Source: Blattamonas nauphoetae (lineage: Eukaryota > Preaxostyla > Oxymonadida). From it: a stretch of DNA of 64,000 nucleotides. The stretch lies in contig JARBJD010000027.1 of assembly GCA_033064195.1 (NCBI GenBank), positions 372,001 through 436,000 on the forward strand, in the 5' to 3' direction. Below the pieces are notes generated by a model. The model did not search any database and was not told where the DNA came from. It worked only from the letters and a program-made list of their open reading frames with translations. Positions within the stretch are counted from its first letter, which is position 1. Each line of letters opens with the position of its first letter. Shown piece by piece: positions 47,471-56,590 of the stretch. Made by a program: the position numbers and the translations under genes.

Positions 47471-47544
47471 TTGATCATGAGTGGTTTAGTGGTAACGACT
47501 GCGGACTTTGAGACGGCGGACCCAGGTTCGATTCCTGTCATCAA
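47471..47544 (+). tRNA. tRNA-like sequence (Gln UUG-like loop), left arm
   Basis: An A-box TGGTTTAGTGG and a B-box GGTTCGATTCC are correctly placed, with a CTTTGAG loop resembling that of tRNA-Gln(UUG). The acceptor TTGAT pairs with ATCAA, but the anticodon stem (GCGGA with ACGGC) pairs poorly. A T run follows directly, as at Pol III terminators. It could be a divergent tRNA, a pseudogene or a Pol III-driven element head. Confidence 0.4.
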
Positions 47545-47689
47545 CTTTTTTTTAACTTTTTTGATCTTCCTGCATTTCTCACTTATATGTTACATTCTCT
47601 TCATTTAATAACATTTCAATACTTGAAATGAAACCAAAGCAGATTTTTATGAAGATCTCACCCAATTCATCTCAACTCCCGTGATCGCT

Positions 47690-50600
47690 CTCACTGTAGT
47701 TTACGTATTCGCTGATCTGGAGAAGTCTAAAGGAAAAGAAGACGAAGGCGTGGAGCACAATTTGGAGATGATGTTACTGTCTGGAGGAGAACAGCCGACA
47801 TCTGACGATCTTCCTCGCAGGACCGATCCCGCTCGTTTTGAGTCAGATCGAGTGAATCGAAACAGTTTGCCTTCATCATCTTGCTCTTTATCTATCTTCC
47901 CGATTCATTATGTGTCTCTTCTTTGCATATCTTTCGTTTTCTCGTCTGATCTTCTTTCTGTATCATTTGTTTCTTCCTCGTTCATTTAAAGGCGGAAATG
48001 TTCAACTCTATCCTTCATTATCGGCAACTTGAAATCAACTGAGGACATCAATCTCGTGAACATCGTCTCCTCTCCAACCATTCACCATCCTCAATGTTAG
48101 TGTTAGCATGGGCAAAACACTGCTCCCAGCTCTTTGACAATCTCATCTTAACCTCTTCATTTCTGCAGCTGAACCATCTGCTGTCAGATATTCCGCCATG
48201 CTCTCTCAATTTCTCCCATACAACACAAGGATCTTCCAAGATCCATGAAATTGATTTGAACATTGTGATTTCTGTCACAAATAACACCTAAGAACAATCC
48301 ACGCTTCATTTCGGCAGAATTTAGTGTCCCGTCAGTGATACAAAACGATCCCCCTCTCCTCGAAGAACAATGGATCAAATCTATCTTTGAGTGTTATTTG
48401 AAATACTTAGATGAGTGCTGTTTCACTCCAACAATCGCGGAAGTTGTGCAAGGCTTCTTAATCCCCGCAATGATGTCAAAGTCCGACACTCATCTCGCTG
48501 AAGCAATCAGCGACGAATCTGCCCATGACGAGCGACAATACGGCTGGAAGGATCCGAAACGTAGAAAAAGGGATGAAACATCGAAAAAGAGGGGAGATTG
48601 CTTAAAGGTTCGGACAAAGGAGGAGTAGGTCCATGATGTTCCTCGCTCGTGGACGATCGTTCGTTTTGGAGGGCTTTAATCACATTTCATCAAGAACATG
48701 AAAGTATCGACAGATTATTGAACATGCACTATCCTTCTTTCAGTTGGTTTCTCTAATCAGGAGAGGAAATGAAGAGATTGCGCGTGATCAATCACTCACA
48801 AGCAAAGTGGACAATTCACGCCAAATTTTGCAAATGAACGAAAAAGAGAATCAAATCGAATGAATGCATCACGACATCGTTTCATTTTCAGTCCTTATCA
48901 CTCTCCCCCTCCGAGTTCATCGCAATCTTCACTCTTTTCTCCTGGGTAAGTATAGAGACAGATCTGATTTTGAATACACACAGATCTGTCCGTTGGTATA
49001 GGCACAGATCTGCGGTATACACACAGATCTGACCTTTTTGTCTCTATTTTGGCTTATAATGTGTCTTATATGAATGAAAAAGACGAAGAATAGATGTAAA
49101 AGGATAAAAAGAAGAGTTTCAAGGTAAAATGAGAGCGATTGATGAGGCAGTCACGACAACTGTTTCAAAGGGTCGATCGCGTTCACGTTAGAAAGATTGG
49201 TTTCCCCGCAATATCTTCCGAAAGAATACAGGGAAAATGGTTCATGTTTCGAGCAAGCCTCTTTGTGAGTTTGGTTGACTCAGTTTCGAAGATCTTTTCG
49301 ACGATATTTTGGATCACGATCTGGTTCAATTCTGGCTCCTCTTCAAGGGCTGTGCCTTGCTTTGTTTGCTCATACGGGTGATTTGTTGGATCTTTCAGTG
49401 GCAGAAAGACTGTGATTGCAGATACATGGCCTCTAGCTTGTCGGCAACTTTGTTGATCTCGCGTGTCTCTTCTTTCACTTCTGCTTTGATATTTTTCTTT
49501 TGCATCGCCTCCATTCGGTGCTCCAACTCTTCTAATGTCTCTGTGCCCTCAGTCAACACAGTGTTTGATGCTCGATCGCCGATGGCCGCTTGTTGTTCAC
49601 AACACCTTCTTCGCTCGCGCCGATGATGTGAAGAGCGAGAGAGGATTCGCATCGATGATGGACAAAGTCTTCCGGTGCAGTGTTGATCCCTCCCCAGACG
49701 GTTTCAGATCTTCCTTTCCCTTGCAGTCTGGGCCGAAGGAAGTACCTCCAAACTGATTACCAGGTGGTATTGACTCTTTGTATTTGTCTTTCTGAGGAAG
49801 AACAAATTGGTAGTCGTGTTTGTGCTTGGTTCGTTGTCGAGGTTCATCAGTGAAGATTCTTCGCCGGATTTGGAATCAGCAAGTGTGTCCGGTTCGATGT
49901 CTTCCTCGACGCCATGTTCTTCCTTGGCCAATATTTTGTCTTCTGTTCATTCCTTTCTTCTCCGCTCTTTCTCTCGCTTGATCTTGTCGCGCCAGAGCAG
50001 GACCGACTCTTTTCTCTTCTTGTTGAGGTATGGATGGCTGAAAGTGTTTGTCATGTATCCTTCGAGAACTTGGAGTAGGATGGCAGCTTCTTGGTTCATC
50101 TTCTTCCCAATTTTCAGCTTTCTTTCGATCTTCGCGCTCCTATTGTGTCTCTTCAAATTCAGTGACTTTGGAATCAAGATCCCGAACTTTCTGAAGAAGA
50201 GCAATTAGCTCCTCCTCCTTTTTGCGAAGAATATCTCTCATTTTATCGTTCCGAACGCCTTCTGTGTTTTTTTCGTTCTCCAGCTGAGTAAGCTGGACCA
50301 GCTGCATATATCCCTTTTCGTTTGTGTTATCGAGTTTCTGTGAGGCTTCGAGCAATTCATTGTGATATTTCTTTTCAAGTGTCTTGTTGTGGCAGGCTTG
50401 GAGCTGTTTCCTCTGTTCGTTCACGCGCTGTGTGATTTCCTCTTCCGTTTCTTGTGCCTTTTAGTATCCAACTCAGAGTAGTCTCTTTGTTCTCATTGGG
50501 GTTCAAAAAAGTTGATTAGGGGTAGTTCGCTATCCGTCCGAAATTTGCTCCGATCTTGCTTGATACTCGGACAGCCAGCAGTTTTCGTTGTTGAGTCCGC

Positions 50601-53045
50601 CCAGCCAAGTCTCTTGTCCATCCACCCATCGTTAACGTCATTTCTAAATGTGATTCCTCAAACTGCCTCCATATTCCAACAGATCCTGTCATCGTGAGAT
50701 TGCAGTTCGAGATCTGATTACCAATTGATTAAGGTCATAAAAAATGACGCAGCACGACTAAGTAGGCATCATAATTGCCGACAACGTTCGTTACGGTTGT
50801 ATATGGTGAGTAGGAACAGATCTGGAGCGTCATGAAGCACTTTTAAGCTTTTGTTCTCACAAAGCTGTTCAGAAGAAGAGGAAGAATTGAAATTCGGGAC
50901 ATGGAGGAGTTTGATGCATTTGAGAGTGATTTGGCATTTCGAAAAGCGTGTATTTGCTTGGATCGCGAGTGAAAAGGAAATTATGGACCCATGCGATCGG
51001 ATCACTCGAATCTTGCTTTATGTCGAAATATCAAACGGGCATCAAGTGAATTCATCACCGTTTCACTCAATGGCATGTCGCACAAGTCAATAATATCTTC
51101 TGTTGCAAGTTTGTTCTCCCTAAATTTCAAGCCGTTCCAGACCTGATTCAAAAGAAGGTATCGACGAAATGGACTTTGTTTACAATAGAGAAGCAAAGAC
51201 TGACATTAGGGATGTATTGTTTTGACGAGGGGGGACAAAATGACCCGGGATATAGATTGCATTAGCAATCCAACCATCTCGTCTTCCACGGCCTTCCACT
51301 CCCCTCGCCCGCTGATGGCTTCCACTCTCCTCGCCCGCAAATGGCCTCAGCCCCCCTCGCCCTCAATTGGCCTCAGCTCCCCTCGCTCGAAATTGGCTTC
51401 CACTCCCTCGCCCTCACACGCAATGCTCTCCCTCCCCTTCAAACGCAATGCTCTCCCTCCCCTTCAAACGCAATGCTCTCCCCTCCCCTTCAAACGCAAT
51501 GCTCTCCCCTCCCCTTCAAACGCAATGCTCTCCCTCCCCTTCAAACGCAATGCTCTCCCCTCCCCTTTAAACGCAATGCTCTCCCTCCCCTTCAAACGCA
51601 ATGCTCTCCCTCCCCTTCAAACGCAATGCTCTCCCCTCCCCTTCAAACGCAATGCTCTCCCTCCCCTTTAAACGCAATGCTCTCCCCTCCCCTTCAAACG
51701 CAATGCCTTCCCATCAACTCAAACACTGTTCCATCCAAGCAGTTTCCTCCTCGGAAGGTTCGGATATCCTCAACCAAATCGTCCCCACTCGCCACCCCAT
51801 CTCATGTTTTTTCTACTGGACCTACGCCTAGTCCTGGAAACACGAATTCATGATGATTGAACTGCCAGAAAGGAAGTCACCAACAAAGCTGCTCTCCCTC
51901 TCGCCGATCTGGTGACAGGAGTTGGAAATATTGCAACTTTTGCAGATTGCGAAAAAGAAATCGCACTCCTCCGAGAATATTCACCTAAAGTTGACATACT
52001 ACCAGATCTCAGAATGTTGGAAATCGAAATCAACGGATTCAGAGACATTCCATCCTCACAAGTGGAGGAGGTCAACAATCGTACAACATACTTTGTATAA
52101 ACGAGCGAAGAACATCACCGGACTTATTGTGGAGTTCGAGAGCGGTTCAGACATCACTCCACCACCCGTGTCTTGTTTGGGGTGCTACAGCAGGTGAAGA
52201 GGTATGATTTGGTCGACCAGCGGGTTATGTGGCCGATGGAGGAATCAGCACCGATCATAGCGGAGAACGAGCGCCGGACTCAAGCTGGGGAATGGTCAGA
52301 GTGGGAAACAGCAGAAATCAAGCAAATCACACAAAAAAAAGCAGCAGCGATGGATAATGAGGAGGATAAAGAAGAAGAACAATCTGAAATCCTTGCAGAA
52401 GACGACATTGAAGGTGAACAATCTGAAGAAGAACCATCGCCTGCTCCGACCAACCACAGAGCACTCGCATCTCGCCGAAACACCTCCAGCCCCACCAAAC
52501 ACCCTCCCCAACCTCAGACACTCCCGCAACTCCCTATTTCTCCCCTCTCAACCCCTGTCGCCCTTTCTCCGATCCTCGCATTCGCCACCACTCCTGCACA
52601 ACACCGCGTCATCAACAAAACTATGACATGAATCCTCCCTCATATCCGATCGCTGTCATCCCTCACCTCACCTTGTCACACCTGAGATGCGTTTTGAACT
52701 TATTGTGGCTAGATCAGTTCCTCTGGTCCAACTTTTTCGACAGTTGTGGTTTTAAAGGGGGTAGAGGGACATACAATTTGTTTTGTTGATAAATCAGAGA
52801 AGAAATGTGTGAAATAGTCGAAAATTATGAACATATTGACAGATCTGTGTGTATCCGACAGATCTGTGCGTATACCAAATTTAGATCTGTGTGTATACAA
52901 AATCAGATCTGTCTCTATACATACCCTTTTCTCCTCCTCCACACTTAACTTCACACAATCGCTTCAAAAGTTCGGACACTTCCTCAAAATACTCAGGCAA
53001 CTCTCTCTCTGCCAGCCCTGCTCTCCCACACAGCGAGTGAAGTAG
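47690..53045 (+). CDS. Unrecognised multi-exon gene interrupted by a MULE-like element
   Basis: Exon-like stretches on the plus strand include VVYVFADLEKSKGKEDEG (47.7 kb, in the duplicated arm), AVRYSAMLSQFLPYN (48.2 kb) and SIFECYLKYLDECCFTPTIA (48.4 kb). A last exon begins after TTTTCAG at 48891. It encodes SPSEFIAIFTLF, is split by the insertion at 48944-52926, and resumes as SSSTLNFTQSLQKFGHFLK to a stop at about 53045. Removing the element and one TTTTCTCCT copy keeps one open frame. The product appears helical. The family is not recognised, and several internal splice sites are not resolved, so intactness is uncertain. Confidence 0.45.
49395..50464 (-). pseudogene. Coiled-coil protein gene, broken or intron-bearing, inside the MULE-like element
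   Basis: On the minus strand a coil (KYHNELLEASQKLDNTNEKG, ILRKKEEELIALLQKVRD) runs to VTEFEETQ. A TAG follows, but the charged coil continues in frame (EREDRKKAE). Another frame then carries AILLQVLEGYMTNTFSHPYL and KESVLLWRDKIKREKERRR, and later pieces end near 49395 with TLEELEHRMEAMQKK. These look like parts of one coiled-coil protein. The stops and frame changes could be decay or unresolved short introns. Function unknown. Confidence 0.45.
51410..51710. repeat. 26-27-bp minisatellite, about 11 copies
   Basis: The unit is CTTCAAACGCAATGCTC followed by TCCCTCCCC or TCCCCTCCCC. The one-base length variation moves the repeat through all three frames, so the translated FKRNALP-type repeats are probably not meaningful. 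Confidence 0.9.
51850..52631 (+). CDS. Unrecognised acidic gene piece inside the MULE-like element
   Basis: A segment encoding NKAALPLADLVTGVGNIATF and EIALLREYSPKVDILPDL is followed, in other frames, by RAKNITGLIVEFESGSDI and then QVKRYDLVDQRVMWPMEE, an acidic run (DNEEDKEEEQSE) and a proline-rich tail stopping at 52629-52631. The frame changes suggest two short introns around 52090-52180. There is no similarity I recognise to a transposase. It may be captured host sequence. Confidence 0.4.
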
Positions 53046-53049
53046 AGTG

Positions 53050-54218
53050 TGTGCTTCTTGCCTTCTGTGTCACTCTCCGCGAGGACGAAGACGAGGTGGT
53101 GTGTGTACGAAGGCAACGACTGTGTGCAAACAAGCGAAAAGGCACAATAAGAGTTGGAGATTGCGGTGAGCAGTGCTGGTTTTGACGACGTTTGGTTATC
53201 ATTACTCTTCTAGTGTCTTCTTGATGGGCAACGGGGTGTACTTTCGTCGCGACGGGAGAGTGAGCTGTGTGTGGATGGGGGAATGTGAGAGGGACAGGAA
53301 GGACGGTGTCGGCGGGAAGAGTGACAATGACCACGTCGGCTTGTTCCTGAGTGAGGAAGAGGCAAAAAAGAGATGAAATCATGTGCGAGATAATATTGGC
53401 AAACCGAGTCGCGTGAATGCTGATATTTCGACTGTATTCGAATGTCAATGCCTTGTTGCTGCTCCTTCGGCAGTTTCTGGGAGATTATCAAACAAAACAG
53501 GGTAGACTCTGATCGTTTCCTTGAGCGAACGTCCAGGGCGTGTCTGAGGAATGTGGAGCAGTCCGTTTGCATCTTCCCCCAAAAGATCTTCAAACTGCAG
53601 AAGATGACAGAATTGGTGATTCGAACAGAAAAGATCATACCTGGTAACGACAAGGAAGATCTTCGAAGAAACAGCTGAATCAGATTCTCTTCTATATGTC
53701 TCTCCATTCTTTCTGACTGAAGATAAACTCAAAAACACGAACAATCGCATTCACTCCTCCCAACACGCTTGGAGGATGCGAGAAACTGCATTTTGTGTTT
53801 TTGATGTCGTCAATCATGTTCATCAGCAATTGAATTCCAGGATGCGAGAATCGGTGAAAGTTTGTTGTGCCTGTGAATGAGAACGGAAGATCTTCTGTCG
53901 GATTTTGAACAGTACGAGAGCAACCGAATAAACAAGATAGGAAAACAGATCTGGAAAGTTTTGAGAGAATGAGGTTAAGAAAAGAAAATGATGAATCGGG
54001 AAGATAGATAAAGAGCAAGATGATGAAGGCAAACTGTTTCGATTCACTCGATCTGACTCAAAACGAGCGGGATCGGTCCTGCGAGGAAGATCGTCAGATG
54101 TCGGCTGTTCTCCTCCAGACAGTAACATCATCTCCAAATTGTGCTCCACGCCTTCGTCTTCTTTTCCTTTAGACTTCTCCAGATCAGCGAATACGTAAAC
54201 TACAGTGAGAGCGATCAC
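53050..54218 (-). CDS. Unrecognised multi-exon gene starting in the right duplication arm
   Basis: On the minus strand the duplicated exon (VVYVFADLEKSKGKEDEG, ending FESD near 54.05 kb) is followed by exon-like pieces encoding GIQLLMNMIDDIKNTKCSF, GGVNAIVRVFEFIFSQKEW (53.75 kb), DLLGEDANGLLHIPQTRPG (53.57 kb) and ADVVIVTLPADTVLPVPLTF (53.3 kb). Frames differ between pieces, so introns are required. The gene converges on the plus-strand gene that begins in the left arm with the same exon. One of the two is probably the original and the other a duplicated front on different downstream sequence. Family unknown. Confidence 0.4.
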
Positions 54219-54612
54219 GGGAGTTGAGATGAATTGGGTGAGATCTTCATAAAAATCTGCTTTGGTTTCATTTCAAGTATTGAAATGTTATTAAATGAAG
54301 AGAATGTAACATATAAGTGAGAAATGCAGGAAGATCAAAAAAGTTAAAAAAAAGTTGATGACAGGAATCGAACCTGGGTCCGCCGTCTCAAAGTCCGCAG
54401 TCGTTACCACTAAACCACTCATGATCAAAATTTCATTCTTCTTCAATCCTTATGGTATGTGACATTCTTCCCCTGTGGCCCGAGATTTTCCCCTGTGACT
54501 GAGATTTTCCCCTGTGACTGAGTTTTTCCCCTGTGTTTGAGATCCTCCCCTGAGATTGAGATCCTCCCCTGTAACTGAGATTCTCCCCGGTGATTGAGTT
54601 TTTCCCCTGAAA
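53990..54612 (-). repeat. Right arm of the inverted duplication
   Basis: This is the reverse complement of 47240-47917 with near identity, less about two minisatellite units. The inner boundary is abrupt, at ATGAATCGGGAAG near 53990. The outer boundary leads straight into the hairpin-unit array. Confidence 0.85.
54355..54428 (-). tRNA. tRNA-like sequence, right arm copy
   Basis: It is identical to the left-arm copy at 47471-47544, with the same A-box, CTTTGAG loop, B-box and trailing T run. The same weaknesses in the anticodon stem apply. Its conservation in both arms reflects the recent duplication, not independent selection. Confidence 0.4.
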
Positions 54613-55980
54613 ATTGAGGTACCCGATCTGAACGATCTTTGTTGTTCGCATTTCATTGGTACACCACTTCACTTTATGAACGCGTTCATCAAAAATGTTT
54701 CTAATTAGAGTAAAATTGTGAAGTGAAACAATGTTAGCAACGATAAGGTGAAGTGACGTACCAGATCTCTCCAGTCATTGTTTTTCTCACTTCGTTGGTA
54801 CACCACTTCACCTTATGAACGCGTTCATCAAAATTTCAGAAAACAAGAGTAATGAAAAGCGAGTGAAGTGAAAACTAAAAGATAAAACACATTCATGTAC
54901 CAGATCTCACCGATCATTTCAGATTGAGTCTCGTTGGTACACCACTTTGTTTTATGAAAGATTAGAGCAAAAATGTCAATAAAGAGATCAAAATTGTGAA
55001 GTGAAACAAGGTTTGAAGTGATAAAACACATTCATGTACCAGATCTCACAGTTCATTTTTATCTTGACGATCAAACATTTTTAGTTCTGTGTTCTACCTT
55101 GTTTTGATAAAAAAAGAGAATTGAAATCAAATAGTTGTGAAATGAAACGATAAGATGAAGTGGTGTACCTGATCTGGATGAACACTTCAGATCGCGTTTT
55201 GTTGGTACACCGTTGTGTTTTAGAAAAAATGAAGAGCATAAATCGAAGAGTGGTGAAGTGTAAAAGGTGAAATGAAAGTTGAATGAAAGTAAAACAAAGT
55301 GGTGTACCAACGCATACAATTTTATCGATGAATCACGCAGTTTTTTGAGCAAAGATGAGGATCAAAATTTTGTTCACGTCATTTTAAATTTTAATTTTGT
55401 AAAAAAGTGAGAGACAATGAAAAAAAACTGACAATGAAGTGAAAATGAGAGGATAAAGTGAAGTGTTGTACCAGAAAAGAGAATGTCAAAAGTGAAGTGA
55501 AAATTCTGGTACGTCATTGTGTCTTATAAAGAGATAATACAAAAAAGAGAGCAAACCTGTTTCAAATATTCAGTGAACAGCACTTTCTGGTCATAAGACG
55601 CAATAGTGTACCTGAGTTTGATGATCACACAGATCGAGTACATGAAGATGTTTTATGAAAAGATGAATAAAAAAGAAGAGAATACCTGTTTGGTAAATCA
55701 CGAGAGACATACTTTTAAGCGATAAAACGCATCTGTGTACCTGATCTTCAGGTCCACTTTCGGTTTGATCGGCGTTGGTACATAAATGTGTTTTAGGAAA
55801 TAATGAATTCAAAAATGGAGCAAACCTGTTCAAAACAAGTTGGGAATGAAACCACCGTTCATAAAACAATGTGATGTACCTGAACGAGAGAGACAGAAAA
55901 AAGTGAAGGATCAAAGACAAGAAAGTGATGTCAAAAAAGAAAAGAGAACAAATGTGAAAGTAGAAAGCATAACACACCTA
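54612..55980. repeat. Tandem array of degenerate hairpin units, period about 138 bp
   Basis: About ten units start with GTACC-type motifs near 54623, 54757, 54896, 55035, 55165, 55306, 55470, 55610, 55737 and 55875. The best units contain GATAAGGTGAAGTGACGTACC, shortened here to its two halves GATAAGGTGAAG and GTGACGTACC, and about 35-50 bp later TTGGTACACCACTTCACC, which pairs back. Units decay towards the Polinton side. The array directly abuts the Polinton genes and may be its terminal or subterminal region. Confidence 0.75.
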
Positions 55981-56127
55981 AACGAAACAGTAAAGAGACG
56001 TCAGGAATGAGAAGGGATGATCGTGTCCCATTGAAGTACTTTCGCTGATCAAACAATACTGATCGAACCCATCGATGACAGAATTAAAGTCTCGGAAGAT
56101 CACCAACGATAAAACAACGATTGAAAA

Positions 56128-56157
56128 TTTATTTTTGAATTTTTTAATTTGTATTAA
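56128..56157 (+). promoter_or_regulatory. Polinton upstream motif, copy 1
   Basis: The 30 bp before the ATG at 56158 read TTTATTTTTG, AATTTTTTAA, TTTGTATTAA. They match the motif at 56561-56590 at 27 of 30 positions, in the same position relative to the ATG. Likely a core promoter or 5' leader signal of the element. Confidence 0.65.
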
Positions 56158-56547
56158 ATGAATCCAACTGAAATGTACAACGAAAGACGTCGAGTATGTT
56201 CAGAACAAGCATTAATTGAATCAATGAGAGAAGAGAACTGTTCGCTAGTCTCTGAGTATGTCAGAAATAATGTGCCGGTGACGTATGTTCATGAGGGAGT
56301 TGAATGGAGAATAAAACCAAAGTTGTGGAATCAAGGAAACCGACCACACATAGCAAAACGTCGACACTACACTCAATCATTCGTCGAAAACGAATTGAAG
56401 AAATACAATTGTGAGCTCGTCGGTGAGTACACCAAAGTTCTGGTTCCATTCACATATCGAGAGATTGGCGGAAGTGAAGTGTTCAGAATTAGACTTGATT
56501 CCTGGTTCCATGCAACCAAAAAGCCCCATCAGAGAAAACAGAAATAA
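56158..56547 (+). CDS. Small Polinton protein with two tandem ~50-residue repeats, 129 aa
   Basis: The sequence is an internal duplication: EENCSLVSEYVRNNVPVTYV with VEWRIKPKLWNQGNRPH, and KYNCELVGEYTKVLVPFTY with VFRIRLDSWFHATKKPH. Each repeat has the plan C-x-L-V-x-E-Y, a beta-strand pair, an I/L-x-W-x-x core and a closing basic stretch. This resembles, loosely, small DNA-binding repeats seen beside viral and homing nucleases, but without their zinc cysteines (inference). It is the first gene of the visible Polinton block. Role unknown. Confidence 0.6.
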   Translation: MNPTEMYNERRRVCSEQALIESMREENCSLVSEYVRNNVPVTYVHEGVEWRIKPKLWNQGNRPHIAKRRHYTQSFVENELKKYNCELVGEYTKVLVPFTYREIGGSEVFRIRLDSWFHATKKPHQRKQK

Positions 56548-56560
56548 ACGCTCAACTTTT

Positions 56561-56590
56561 TTTATTTTCGGATTTTTTAATTTGTAGTAA
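56561..56590 (+). promoter_or_regulatory. Polinton upstream motif, copy 2 (polymerase gene)
   Basis: The 30 bp directly before the polymerase ATG read TTTATTTTCG, GATTTTTTAA, TTTGTAGTAA, three mismatches from copy 1. It occupies most of the 43-bp gap after the preceding stop codon. Confidence 0.65.

Larger units (their letters stand above)
47240..47917 (+). repeat. Left arm of a recent inverted duplication
   Basis: This segment matches the reverse complement of about 53990-54612 nearly base for base, apart from two extra minisatellite units here. Each arm contains, from outside in, the minisatellite, a tRNA-like sequence and an exon encoding IALTVVYVFADLEKSKGKE. Similarity ends abruptly near 47917, after CTTCCCGATTCAT. 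Such high identity suggests recent duplication or gene conversion. Confidence 0.85.
48944..52926. mobile_element. 4.0-kb MULE-like DNA element
   Basis: The 44-bp ends are inverted copies (48944-48987 and 52883-52926) with two mismatches, beginning GGGTAAGTATAGAGAC on the left and GGGTATGTATAGAGAC on the right. A 9-bp target duplication, TTTTCTCCT, lies at 48935-48943 and 52927-52935. Subterminal copies of TACACACAGATCTG recur just inside each end. The GGGTA terminus and 9-bp duplication match the element at 27076-33370 in type. No transposase was recognised; the cargo is gene fragments and a minisatellite. Confidence 0.85.

Noticed and set aside
51410-51710. Coding repeat protein (FKRNALP repeats)
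   Set aside because: The unit length alternates between 26 and 27 bp, which moves through all frames; no conserved frame.
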